The translations under genes and the position numbers were made by a program. Of a DNA stretch of 26,780 nt, positions 1-6,618 are shown piece after piece. The notes beneath the pieces were generated by a model that had not been told where the DNA came from, did not search any database, and saw only the letters and a list, made by a program, of their open reading frames with translations. The DNA is taken from NCBI GenBank assembly GCA_023386155.1, contig JAEWKH010000164.1:1-26780 (forward strand). The letters are read 5' to 3'. Positions within the stretch are counted from its first letter, which is position 1, and each line of letters opens with the position of its first letter. The DNA is from Pseudomonadota bacterium. Its GTDB lineage: Bacteria > Pseudomonadota > Alphaproteobacteria > Rhizobiales > Beijerinckiaceae.

Positions 1-1
1 C

Positions 2-637
2 GGCCAGCATCCGTCGCCGTTCCCGCATTGCCATGTGGCGACCACCACGACCCACAAGTCGCTTCGCGGCCCGCGCGGCGGCATGATCCTCACCAACGAC
101 GAGGACATCGCCAAGAAGGTCAATTCAGCGATCTTCCCCGGCCTCCAGGGCGGCCCGCTCATGCACGTGATCGCCGCCAAGGCGGTGGCCTTCGGCGAAG
201 CCCTGCGTCCCGAGTTCAAGCTCTATGCCCGCTCGGTGGTCGAGAACGCCAAGGTGCTGGCAGACTCCATGCTGGCCGGCGGCTATGCCATCGTGGCCGG
301 CGGCACGGACAACCACCTGATGCTGGTGGACCTGCGCCCGAAGAAGCTTACCGGCAAGGCCGCCGAGGCCGCCTTGGGCCGCGCCCACATCACCTGCAAT
401 AAGAACGGCGTTCCCTTCGATCCGGAGAAGCCGATGGTCACCTCCGGCATCCGCCTCGGCACCCCTGCCGCCACCTCGCGCGGCTTCGGCGTGGCCGAGT
501 TCAGGAAGGTCGGCGAGCTGATCGTCGAGACCCTCGACGGCCTCGCCAGCCACGGCGAGGGGGCCAATGCGGCGGTCGAGGAATCGGTCAAGCAGCGCGT
601 TCATGAGCTGACCCGCCGGTTCCCGATCTACGCCTGA
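2..637 (+). CDS. glyA: Serine hydroxymethyltransferase, C-terminal part (5' end outside window)
   Basis: Interconverts serine plus tetrahydrofolate with glycine plus 5,10-methylene-tetrahydrofolate, the main entry of one-carbon units; cytosolic and PLP-dependent. The frame is open from base 2, so the gene enters from the left. The first visible residues, GQHPSPFPHCHVATTTTHKS, are the family's active-site segment, and the lysine codon at 56-58 in TTTTHK is the PLP Schiff-base lysine. RGPRGG and FPGLQGGP follow, both strongly conserved. About 211 residues are visible, roughly the last half of a ~430-residue enzyme. The ATG at 35 is internal and is not the start. nrdR follows after 16 bases, suggesting co-transcription. 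Identity is certain; only the 5' end is missing. Confidence 0.97.
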   Translation, partial: GQHPSPFPHCHVATTTTHKSLRGPRGGMILTNDEDIAKKVNSAIFPGLQGGPLMHVIAAKAVAFGEALRPEFKLYARSVVENAKVLADSMLAGGYAIVAGGTDNHLMLVDLRPKKLTGKAAEAALGRAHITCNKNGVPFDPEKPMVTSGIRLGTPAATSRGFGVAEFRKVGELIVETLDGLASHGEGANAAVEESVKQRVHELTRRFPIYA

Positions 638-653
638 GGTTCAAGGCCGATCC

Positions 654-1157
654 ATGCGTTGCCCCTATTGCGGGAGCCTGGACACCCAGGTGAAGGATTC
701 CCGCCCCACGGATGATTCCTCGTCCATCCGCCGCCGCCGCATCTGTCCGGATTGCGGCGGTCGCTTCACGACCTTCGAGCGGGTGCAGCTGCGTGAGCTG
801 ACGGTGCTGAAGCGCTCCGGCCGGCGGGTGCCGTTCGACCGGGACAAGCTCCAGCAATCGGTCGAGGTCGCCCTGCGCAAGCGCCCCGTCGATCCGGAGC
901 GGGTCGAGCGCATGATCAACGGCATCGTGCGCCAGCTCGAGAGCATGGGCGACGGCGAGGTGCCGAGCGAGACGGTGGGCGAGCTGGTCATGGAAGGCCT
1001 GAAGGGGCTCGACGACGTGGCCTATGTCCGCTTCGCCTCCGTCTACAAGAACTTCCGCGAGGCCAAGGACTTCGAGGAGATTCTTGGCAAGCTGGCCGAA
1101 GGCGAGGAGGATCTTCCGCCTCCGCCGAAGAAGAAGCGCGCGCCGAGCGAGCCATGA
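654..1157 (+). CDS. nrdR: Transcriptional repressor NrdR
   Basis: A 167-residue nucleotide-sensing repressor of ribonucleotide reductase genes. The N-terminal zinc ribbon is visible as CPYC (C3, C6) and CPDC (C31, C34). An ATP-cone domain follows at about residues 49-139, beginning ELTVLKRSGRRVPFDRDKL and ending near YVRFASVYKNF. The family binds NrdR boxes and uses ATP/dATP binding to sense nucleotide pools. The C-terminus is a short proline- and lysine-rich tail (PPPPKKKRAPSEP), slightly longer than in E. coli NrdR (149 aa). The stop codon overlaps the first possible ribD start as ATGA at 1154. The glyA-nrdR-rib order is common in alphaproteobacteria. No NrdR box was recognised in this window, so its targets are elsewhere. 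Confidence 0.97.
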   Translation: MRCPYCGSLDTQVKDSRPTDDSSSIRRRRICPDCGGRFTTFERVQLRELTVLKRSGRRVPFDRDKLQQSVEVALRKRPVDPERVERMINGIVRQLESMGDGEVPSETVGELVMEGLKGLDDVAYVRFASVYKNFREAKDFEEILGKLAEGEEDLPPPPKKKRAPSEP

Positions 1158-2461
1158 TAGACCCCGGCGCCAAGGGGCAATCGCCTGACCGGATTTCTCA
1201 GGGGCTCGCCGATAAGGAGAATGCCGCGAGTTTCCCTCCCCCTTGTGGGGAGGGCCAGGGTGGGGGTGCCGGCGATAGCCTATCAGGCTCTGGCGCCGGC
1301 ACCCCCACCTCCAACTCCTCCCCACAAGGGGGAGGAGGGCGGCCGGAGCGTCCTTCGCCAGACTATCAAGACGAGCGCTTCATGCGCCTGGCGATTGCGT
1401 TGGGCGAGCGCAATCTCGGGCTGACCTGGCCGAACCCGTCCGTGGGCGCCGTCCTGGTGGACGAGAGCGGCGCGGCGCCGGTCATCATCGCGCAGGGCGC
1501 CACGCAGGCCGGAGGCCGGCCCCATGCGGAGCGCGTGGCCCTGGCGGCCGCTGGCGGGCGGGCGAAAGGCGCGACCCTCTACGTTTCCCTCGAGCCCTGT
1601 TCGCACCATGGCAGGACCGCGCCCTGCGCGGATGCCGTCGTCGAAGCCGGGGTGGCCCGGGTGGTCTCGGCCATCGAGGACCCGGATTCCCGCGTCGCGG
1701 GGCTCGGGCACGCCCGGCTGCGGGAGGCCGGGATCGCGGTGACAACCGGCTGCCTCGCGAGGCAGGCCCGCCGGGCCCATATCGGGCACATCACCCGCGT
1801 TACCAGGGGGCGGCCCGCCGTCACGGTGAAGCTCGCGCGCAGCACCGAAGGCTTCGCCGGCTCCCGCCACGGCCCGCGCCTGATGCTCACGGGCGAGGTT
1901 GCCAACGCGAAGGTTCACCTGATGCGCGCCCATGCGGATGCGATCATGGTCGGAATCGGCACCGTCCTGGCCGACGACCCGCTCCTGAATGTCCGCCTGC
2001 CGGGCCTGGAGGCCCGCTCGCCCATCCGCATCGTGGTCGATTCCCGCCTGCGCATGCCGGCCGCCGCGCGGGTCGTCACGGGAGCGCGAGAGGTCCCGAC
2101 CTGGGTCCTCACGACCGTCGATGCGCCGGTCGAGGCGGAGAAGGCCCTCACGGCTCAGGGCGTCGAGGTCCTGCGGGTCTTAAGTGACGAAAGCGGCCGC
2201 GTCGCGCTGCCGGAAACCCTGGAGCTCCTGGGCATGCGCGGCATCACGCGGGTTTTCTGCGAGGGCGGCCCCGCGCTGGCGGATGCGCTGGCCGAGGCCG
2301 ACCTCGTCGACGAGCTGGTCCTGATCACCGGCCGGTCGGCGAGGGGGCAGGGCGACGTTCCGGCCCTCGGCCTGGCGCTTCAGGACCGAATGGAGCTTCT
2401 CGATGCATGGGCCGAGCAACAGGTCGGCCCCGATCTTTTCATGTTCTGGGAGAGACCCTGA
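1154..2461 (+). CDS. ribD: Bifunctional riboflavin biosynthesis deaminase/reductase RibD, with a repeat-derived N-terminal extension
   Basis: Carries out the second and third riboflavin steps: deamination of the diaminopyrimidine, then NADPH-dependent reduction of the ribosyl chain. Counting from 1154, the zinc deaminase domain has PHAE (H124, E126) and PCSHHGRTAPC (C149, C158). The reductase domain starts near VTVKLARS and includes GIGTVLADDPLL and FCEGGPALADAL. The start is uncertain. The frame has only two start codons ahead of the domain, ATG 1154 (435 aa, overlapping the nrdR stop) and ATG 1382 (359 aa). Starting at 1382 would lose the conserved DERF just before it, so 1154 or an unusual internal start is favoured. 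With 1154, residues about 28-61 are encoded by a palindromic repeat (1235-1335). The stop overlaps the ribE start by one base (TGATG), implying translational coupling. The function is secure; the N-terminus is not. Confidence 0.93.
   Translation: MIDPGAKGQSPDRISQGLADKENAASFPPPCGEGQGGGAGDSLSGSGAGTPTSNSSPQGGGGRPERPSPDYQDERFMRLAIALGERNLGLTWPNPSVGAVLVDESGAAPVIIAQGATQAGGRPHAERVALAAAGGRAKGATLYVSLEPCSHHGRTAPCADAVVEAGVARVVSAIEDPDSRVAGLGHARLREAGIAVTTGCLARQARRAHIGHITRVTRGRPAVTVKLARSTEGFAGSRHGPRLMLTGEVANAKVHLMRAHADAIMVGIGTVLADDPLLNVRLPGLEARSPIRIVVDSRLRMPAAARVVTGAREVPTWVLTTVDAPVEAEKALTAQGVEVLRVLSDESGRVALPETLELLGMRGITRVFCEGGPALADALAEADLVDELVLITGRSARGQGDVPALGLALQDRMELLDAWAEQQVGPDLFMFWERP
1235..1335. repeat. 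Palindromic intergenic-type repeat inside the open N-terminal frame of ribD
   Basis: A two-tier inverted repeat. The outer 19-base arms at 1235-1253 and 1317-1335 are perfect reverse complements (CCTCCCCCTTGTGGGGAGG). The inner 16-base arms at 1259-1274 and 1294-1309 are also perfect (GGTGGGGGTGCCGGCG). The loop is 1275-1293. Each outer arm is itself nearly self-complementary. The CCTCCCC-ACAAGGGGGAGG core matches, from memory, a repeat found many times per genome in Rhizobiales. It contains no stop in the ribD frame, so it could be translated if ribD starts at 1154. Confidence 0.85.
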
Positions 2462-3096
2462 TGTTTACGGGTATCGTCACCGATGTCGGTGAGGTTGCGA
2501 CGGCGGAGGGGGCTCAAGGGACCCTGAAGCGCCTGCGCATTCATTCGTCTTACGACCCTGCCACCATCGCGCTCGGCGCCTCCATCGCCTGCGGCGGGCC
2601 CTGTCTGACGGTCGTGGCCGTCGGGCCGCGCGAGGGCGGCTGCTGGTTCGACGTGGATGCCGCCGCTGAAACCCTGGACCGCACCACCGTGGGCGAGTGG
2701 AAGGCCGGCACGAAGGTGAACCTGGAGCGGTCCCTGAAGATCGGCGACGAGCTCGGCGGCCATATCGTGACCGGGCACGTGGACGGCGTCGCCACCATCG
2801 TGGGCAAGGAGGCGATCACGGCCGGTGACGATCCCTGGGGGCCGACCGCCCGCTTCGTCATCAAGGCGCCTCCGGCGCTCGCTCCGTTCATCGCGGAAAA
2901 GGGCTCCGTCTGCCTCGACGGCACGTCGCTCACCGTGAACTCCGTGAACGACGACATGTTCTCGGTGCTCATCATCCCCCACACGCTGTCCGTCACCACC
3001 TGGGGCGATCGGCAGGTCGGCGACAGGCTCAACCTCGAGGTCGATCTCATGGCCCGCTACGCCGCGCGGCTTGCGGATGCGCGCCGGGCGGAGTAG
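2461..3096 (+). CDS. ribE: Riboflavin synthase, alpha chain
   Basis: Dismutates two 6,7-dimethyl-8-ribityllumazine molecules into riboflavin and the diaminopyrimidine precursor. At 211 residues it is close to the usual ~210. It begins with the diagnostic MFTGIV and has the two lumazine-binding barrel repeats. Repeat 1 runs to about residue 97 and includes the CLTVV segment; repeat 2 includes GGHIVTGHVDG and CLDGTSLTVNSV. The start at 2461 is chosen because MFTGI is the conserved N-terminus. An upstream ATG at 2407 in the same frame would add 18 residues inside the ribD coding region. The gene overlaps ribD by one base. In E. coli the same enzyme is named RibC. A cloverleaf repeat separates it from ribH, whose product supplies its substrate. 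Confidence 0.97.
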   Translation: MFTGIVTDVGEVATAEGAQGTLKRLRIHSSYDPATIALGASIACGGPCLTVVAVGPREGGCWFDVDAAAETLDRTTVGEWKAGTKVNLERSLKIGDELGGHIVTGHVDGVATIVGKEAITAGDDPWGPTARFVIKAPPALAPFIAEKGSVCLDGTSLTVNSVNDDMFSVLIIPHTLSVTTWGDRQVGDRLNLEVDLMARYAARLADARRAE

Positions 3097-3120
3097 GGAC
3101 GTTTAGCTTTCCTCGACATA

Positions 3121-3233
3121 GCCCTCATCCTGAGGAGCCGCTGCAAGCGGCATCTCGAAGGATCAGGGCGCATCCAGTGCTCTCTGGACCCTCCTTCGAG
3201 ACGCAGACTTCGTCTGCTCCTCAGGATGAGGGC
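3121..3233. repeat. Cloverleaf-like palindromic repeat between ribE and ribH
   Basis: Perfect 17-base outer arms at 3121-3137 and 3217-3233 (GCCCTCATCCTGAGGAG and its complement). They enclose two small perfect hairpins, 3137-3151 (GCCGCT-GCA-AGCGGC) and 3203-3217 (GCAGAC-TTC-GTCTGC). Further pairing joins CTCGAAGGA at 3154-3162 with TCCTTCGAG at 3192-3200, and TCCAG at 3173-3177 closes on CTGGA at 3184-3188. The result is a long stem with side hairpins. The core resembles, from memory, a high-copy repeat of Rhizobiales genomes. It lies inside the rib operon, so it would be transcribed and fold in the mRNA. There is no T-run, so it is not a typical terminator. Confidence 0.9.
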
Positions 3234-3267
3234 TGAATTGCTATTGGAACTTTGAACGGATTCTTCC

Positions 3268-3756
3268 ATGGTCGCGCCTTCCGATAAGCCGAAAAGCCCC
3301 CGTCCGCCGGTTCCCGGCGCCCGCATCCTGGTCGTCGAGGCCCGCTTCTACGACGACATCGCCGATGAGCTCCTTCGCGGCGCGAAAGGCGCCGTCGAGG
3401 CGGCGCAGGCCACCATGGACCTGCTGACGCTGGACGGGGCGCTCGAGATTCCGGCCACCATCGCCATCGCGCTCGATGCCGCCGCGAAGGCCGGCCGGCC
3501 CTACGACGCGGTCGTGGCCCTCGGCTGCGTGATCCGCGGCGAGACGGGCCATTACGACATCGTGGCGGGCGAGAGCGCCCGCGCCCTCATGGACCTGTCC
3601 GTGGAGCGCCGCATCCCGCTCGCCAACGGGATTCTCACCGTGGAGAATGAGGAGCAGGCCTGGACCCGCGCGCGCGTGAATGAATTGAATAAGGGCGGTG
3701 GAGCGGTGGATGCGGCTCTGGCCGTGCTGCTCATCAAGAAAAACCTGGAGGGCTGA
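3268..3756 (+). CDS. ribH: 6,7-dimethyl-8-ribityllumazine synthase
   Basis: Condenses 5-amino-6-ribitylamino-uracil with 3,4-dihydroxy-2-butanone 4-phosphate to give the lumazine used by riboflavin synthase. The 162-residue product has the family signatures in order: ILVVEARFYDDI at the N-terminus, GALEIP (residues 57-62), ALGCVIRGETGHYD with the catalytic histidine H95, PLANGILT, then EEQA and NKGG. The family forms pentamers or 60-mer capsids that can hold riboflavin synthase. The first 15 residues are proline- and lysine-rich and poorly conserved. The start at ATG 3268 is the first in frame with a full domain. nusB begins two bases after the stop, a very common pairing. Confidence 0.97.
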   Translation: MVAPSDKPKSPRPPVPGARILVVEARFYDDIADELLRGAKGAVEAAQATMDLLTLDGALEIPATIAIALDAAAKAGRPYDAVVALGCVIRGETGHYDIVAGESARALMDLSVERRIPLANGILTVENEEQAWTRARVNELNKGGGAVDAALAVLLIKKNLEG

Positions 3757-3758
3757 TC

Positions 3759-4241
3759 ATGACGAAGCCAGCAGAGCGCTCCGCCGCTCGCCTCGCTGCC
3801 GTCCAGGCCCTCTACCAGATGGACGTGTCGGGCAAGACCGTGCTCGATGCGCTCGCCGAGTTCGAGGCGTTCTGGATCGGCCGCGAGGTCGAGGGAATCG
3901 AGTTCCAGCCCTCGGACAACACCTTCTTCCGCGACATCCTCTCGGGCGTGGTCAAGAACCAGCGCGAGATCGACGTGAAGATCGACAATGCCCTTGCCTC
4001 CGACTGGCCGCTGAAGCGTATCGAGGCGGTGCTGCGCGCCATCCTGCGCGCGGGCGGCTATGAGCTGATGTTCCGCAAGGATGTGCCGGCCCGTGTCGTC
4101 ATCACCGAATACGTGGACGTGACCCACGGCTTCTATGGCGAGGACGAGCCCGGCCTCGTGAACGCGGTGCTGGACAAGGTCGCCCGCGAGGTCCGCCCGG
4201 GCGAACTCGAGAAGAAGACGGCCGGACAGGGCAAGCGCTGA
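3759..4241 (+). CDS. nusB: Transcription antitermination factor NusB
   Basis: An all-helical RNA-binding protein that, with NusE (S10), recognises boxA in rRNA leaders and supports antitermination and rRNA maturation. At 160 residues it is close to the family's usual length. Visible signatures are RSAARLAAVQALYQMD at the N-terminus, FFRDILSGVV mid-protein, ILRAGGYELMF (around residue 100) and ITEYVDVTHGFYGEDEPGLVNAVLDKVA near the C-terminus. The C-terminal tail is lysine-rich. It starts two bases after ribH and is followed 27 bases later by thiL. The ribH-nusB-thiL order is widespread in proteobacteria, so co-transcription is very likely. Confidence 0.97.
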   Translation: MTKPAERSAARLAAVQALYQMDVSGKTVLDALAEFEAFWIGREVEGIEFQPSDNTFFRDILSGVVKNQREIDVKIDNALASDWPLKRIEAVLRAILRAGGYELMFRKDVPARVVITEYVDVTHGFYGEDEPGLVNAVLDKVAREVRPGELEKKTAGQGKR

Positions 4242-4268
4242 GACGATGCGGGCGAGGGCGGTCGGCTG

Positions 4269-5258
4269 ATGAGTTCGAAGGAACGTCCCGGCGAAGACAG
4301 CCTGATCGCCCGCTTCTTCGCCCCCATCGCGGGTGAAGGGGCCCTGGGGCTCAAGGACGACGCCGCCCGGCTCAGCCCCGCCCCCGGCCACGATCTCGTC
4401 CTCACCGTCGACGCTCTGGTCGAGAGCATCCACTTCCTGCCCGAGGATTCGCCCGGCTCCGTCGCCCGCAAGGCGCTGGGGGTGAACGTCTCGGATCTCG
4501 CCGCCAAGGGCGCGGACCCTGCAGGCTTCCTCCTGAGCCTCGCCTTGCCCGAGGACTGGACGGAGGATTGGCTCGCCGCCTTCGCCGCGGGGCTGGGCGA
4601 GGCATCGCGGGACTTCTCCTGCCCGCTTCTCGGCGGCGACACCGTGAAGACGAGGGGCCCCCTGACCCTCTCCGTCACCGCCATCGGCGAGGTGCCGGCG
4701 GGCCGCATGGTCCGGCGCACGACAGCCGGGGTCGGCGACCTCGTCTGCGTCACCGGCACCATCGGCGACGCGGCCCTGGGCCTGAAGCTCCGCTCGGCCC
4801 CGGCCTGGTCCGGGGCGTTGTCTTCCGAGGAGAAGGAGCATCTCGCCGACCGCTACCTCCACCCCCGGCCGCGCCATCGCTTCGCGACAGCGCTGCGCGA
4901 CCATGCCAGCGCGGCCATGGACGTCTCGGACGGTCTCGCCGGCGATCTCGCCAAGATGATGCGGGCGAGCGGGGCCAGCGCCCTCATCGAAGCCGGCCAG
5001 GTCCCGCTCTCGGCGGCTGCGGCGAAGGCGGTGCGGGCATCGCCGGACCTGATCGACCTCGCCCTGACCGGCGGGGACGATTACGAGATTCTCTGCACCG
5101 TTCCGGAAAAGCACCTCGACAGTTTCCGGAAAGAGGCCGATAGGGTCGGGCTCGCCCTGTCCGTCATCGGCCGAGTCGTCTCAGGACACGATTTGCCCGT
5201 CTTTCGGATGAACGGTCTCGAAAGATGCTACGATGTCGGCTCCTACCAGCATTTCTGA
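4269..5258 (+). CDS. thiL: Thiamine-monophosphate kinase
   Basis: Phosphorylates thiamine monophosphate to thiamine pyrophosphate with ATP, the last step of cofactor synthesis. The 329-residue product belongs to the AIR synthase/selenophosphate synthetase fold. LKDDAARL carries metal-binding aspartates. TVDALVESIHFL forms the substrate region, followed by NVSDLAAKGADP, LLGGDTVKT and the C-terminal AMDVSDGLAGDLAKM. LTGGDDYEIL is typical of ThiL. The ATG at 4269 gives a normal N-terminus (EDSLIARFFAP). The last 26 bases overlap the start of the MFS gene in another frame, which suggests coupling of the two. Confidence 0.96.
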   Translation: MSSKERPGEDSLIARFFAPIAGEGALGLKDDAARLSPAPGHDLVLTVDALVESIHFLPEDSPGSVARKALGVNVSDLAAKGADPAGFLLSLALPEDWTEDWLAAFAAGLGEASRDFSCPLLGGDTVKTRGPLTLSVTAIGEVPAGRMVRRTTAGVGDLVCVTGTIGDAALGLKLRSAPAWSGALSSEEKEHLADRYLHPRPRHRFATALRDHASAAMDVSDGLAGDLAKMMRASGASALIEAGQVPLSAAAAKAVRASPDLIDLALTGGDDYEILCTVPEKHLDSFRKEADRVGLALSVIGRVVSGHDLPVFRMNGLERCYDVGSYQHF

Positions 5259-6462
5259 CACCTCCTTCCAGGCGCCTTCCAGCGATGCCGTCGCCAAGCA
5301 CAACGCGGTGGTCCTGGCCGTCGCCATGGCGCTCGGCGGCGCGAGCCCGGCCATCGTCGTGTCACTCGGCGGCCTCGTCGGGCAGGCGCTCGCATCGAGC
5401 AAGGACCTGGCGACTCTCCCCGTCAGCCTGCTCAATCTTGGCCTCGCCCTCGGGACGATCCCAGCCGCCATGCTGATGCGCAAGGCGGGTCGGCGCATCG
5501 GCTACGTGATCGGGGCCGGGATCGGCCTCGCCGGCGGCTGCCTGGCCGCCTTCGGCATCGCCTCGTTCAGTTTCTCCCTGTTCTGCCTCGGCACCCTGAT
5601 CATCGGCAGCTATGGCTCCTTCAACCAGAGCTACCGTTTCGCCGCGACCGATGCGGCCTCGGAGGCCTTCAAGCCCAAGGCGATCTCCCGGGTCATGATC
5701 GGCGGGCTGGCGGCCGGCGTCATCGGCCCCCAGACCGTGATCTGGACCCGGGATTCCGTCGAGGCGGCTCCCTTCGCAGGAGCGTTCCTGGCACAGGCGA
5801 CCCTGGCGTTTCTCTCGATGATCGCCGTTTCCTTCCTGCGCCCGGCGCCGGTCAGCGTCACGTCCGCGAAGACGGGCGGAAGGCCTCTGGTCGAGATCAT
5901 ACGCCAGCCCCGGTTCATCGTGGCTGCCGTTACGGGTCTCGTGTCCTACAGCCTCATGACCTTCATGATGACGGCGGCCCCCCTGGCGATGATCGGCTGC
6001 GGGCATCCGGTCGGCGCGGCGGCGCTCGGCATCCAATGGCATATCCTGGCCATGTTCGGGCCGAGCTTCTTCACCGGCCGCCTGATCGCCCGATTCGGCA
6101 AGAAGCGGGTGACGGCCGCGGGCCTCGTGCTGATCGCGCTTTCGGCCGTCGTCGGCCTGTCCGGCATCGGCATCGTCCATTTCTGGACGTCGCTCATCCT
6201 GCTCGGGCTCGGGTGGAACTTCGGCTTCATCGGCGCGACAGCCCTGGTGACCGACTGCTACCGGCCGGAGGAACGCGCCAAGGTCCAGGCCGCCAACGAC
6301 TTTCTCATCTTCGGGTCGGTCGCCATCGCGTCCTTCTCCTCGGGGAAGCTCCTCAGTGCCGGAGGCTGGGAGAGCGTGAACTGGCTGGTCTTCCCGCCGG
6401 TCGTCATCGCTCTAGTTCTGCTGGCTTGGCAGCAGGGGACGAAGGCGCTCGCACCCGCTTAA
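5233..6462 (+). CDS. Major facilitator superfamily transporter, substrate unknown
   Basis: A 409-residue polytopic membrane protein with about 12 hydrophobic segments in two halves. A short loop after TM2 reads RKAGRRIGY and the matching loop in the second half reads ARFGKKRVTA, both like the MFS cytoplasmic loop 2-3 motif. RFAATDAASEAF and KAISRVMIGG mark a subfamily whose substrate I cannot name. The chosen start at 5233 overlaps thiL by 26 bases; the next in-frame methionine is inside TM1. Its place at the end of a rib/thi operon makes a vitamin or precursor substrate possible, but no motif shows this. A hairpin with a T-run follows the stop. Confidence 0.85.
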   Translation: MSAPTSISDTSFQAPSSDAVAKHNAVVLAVAMALGGASPAIVVSLGGLVGQALASSKDLATLPVSLLNLGLALGTIPAAMLMRKAGRRIGYVIGAGIGLAGGCLAAFGIASFSFSLFCLGTLIIGSYGSFNQSYRFAATDAASEAFKPKAISRVMIGGLAAGVIGPQTVIWTRDSVEAAPFAGAFLAQATLAFLSMIAVSFLRPAPVSVTSAKTGGRPLVEIIRQPRFIVAAVTGLVSYSLMTFMMTAAPLAMIGCGHPVGAAALGIQWHILAMFGPSFFTGRLIARFGKKRVTAAGLVLIALSAVVGLSGIGIVHFWTSLILLGLGWNFGFIGATALVTDCYRPEERAKVQAANDFLIFGSVAIASFSSGKLLSAGGWESVNWLVFPPVVIALVLLAWQQGTKALAPA

Positions 6463-6469
6463 AGTATTA

Positions 6470-6522
6470 AGGCCTTCCTGTGAGTTGCGCCGGTAGGATT
6501 GTTGCGAAAGGCCTAGTTTTTT
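6470..6522 (+). terminator. Weak terminator-like structure after the MFS gene
   Basis: AGGCCTT at 6470-6476 pairs with AAGGCCT at 6508-6514, and a run of six T follows at 6517-6522. The 31-base loop is long for an intrinsic terminator, so efficiency is doubtful. It would separate the left operon from hppA. The same GGCC halves could pair with the dyad nearer hppA. Confidence 0.4.
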
Positions 6523-6559
6523 GCCACCAAATATGATGTTCGCTGGGGGTAGGGGCCGG

Positions 6560-6583
6560 TCAAGGCCAAGAAACAGGCCTTGA
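6560..6583 (+). promoter_or_regulatory. Perfect dyad in the hppA leader
   Basis: TCAAGGCC (6560-6567) and GGCCTTGA (6576-6583) form a perfect 8-base inverted repeat around an 8-base A-rich loop, ending 35 bases before the chosen hppA start. It may be an operator or an mRNA hairpin. A TATGAT -10-like hexamer lies just upstream at 6532-6537, without a convincing -35 box. Confidence 0.5.
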
Positions 6584-6618
6584 TGAGCGGCTTTCTGCTT
6601 TCCCATAACAAGGATGGC

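Noticed and set aside
1221..1424. A short plus-strand frame through the ribD repeat
   Set aside because: It is mostly a translation of the repeat (SLPLVGRARVGV type), which is often misannotated as a small protein in genomes rich in this element.
3097..3267. The ribE-ribH spacer as an FMN riboswitch
   Set aside because: FMN riboswitches normally lie ahead of the first rib gene and have a conserved six-stem core. This spacer is a simple nested palindrome matching a dispersed repeat pattern.
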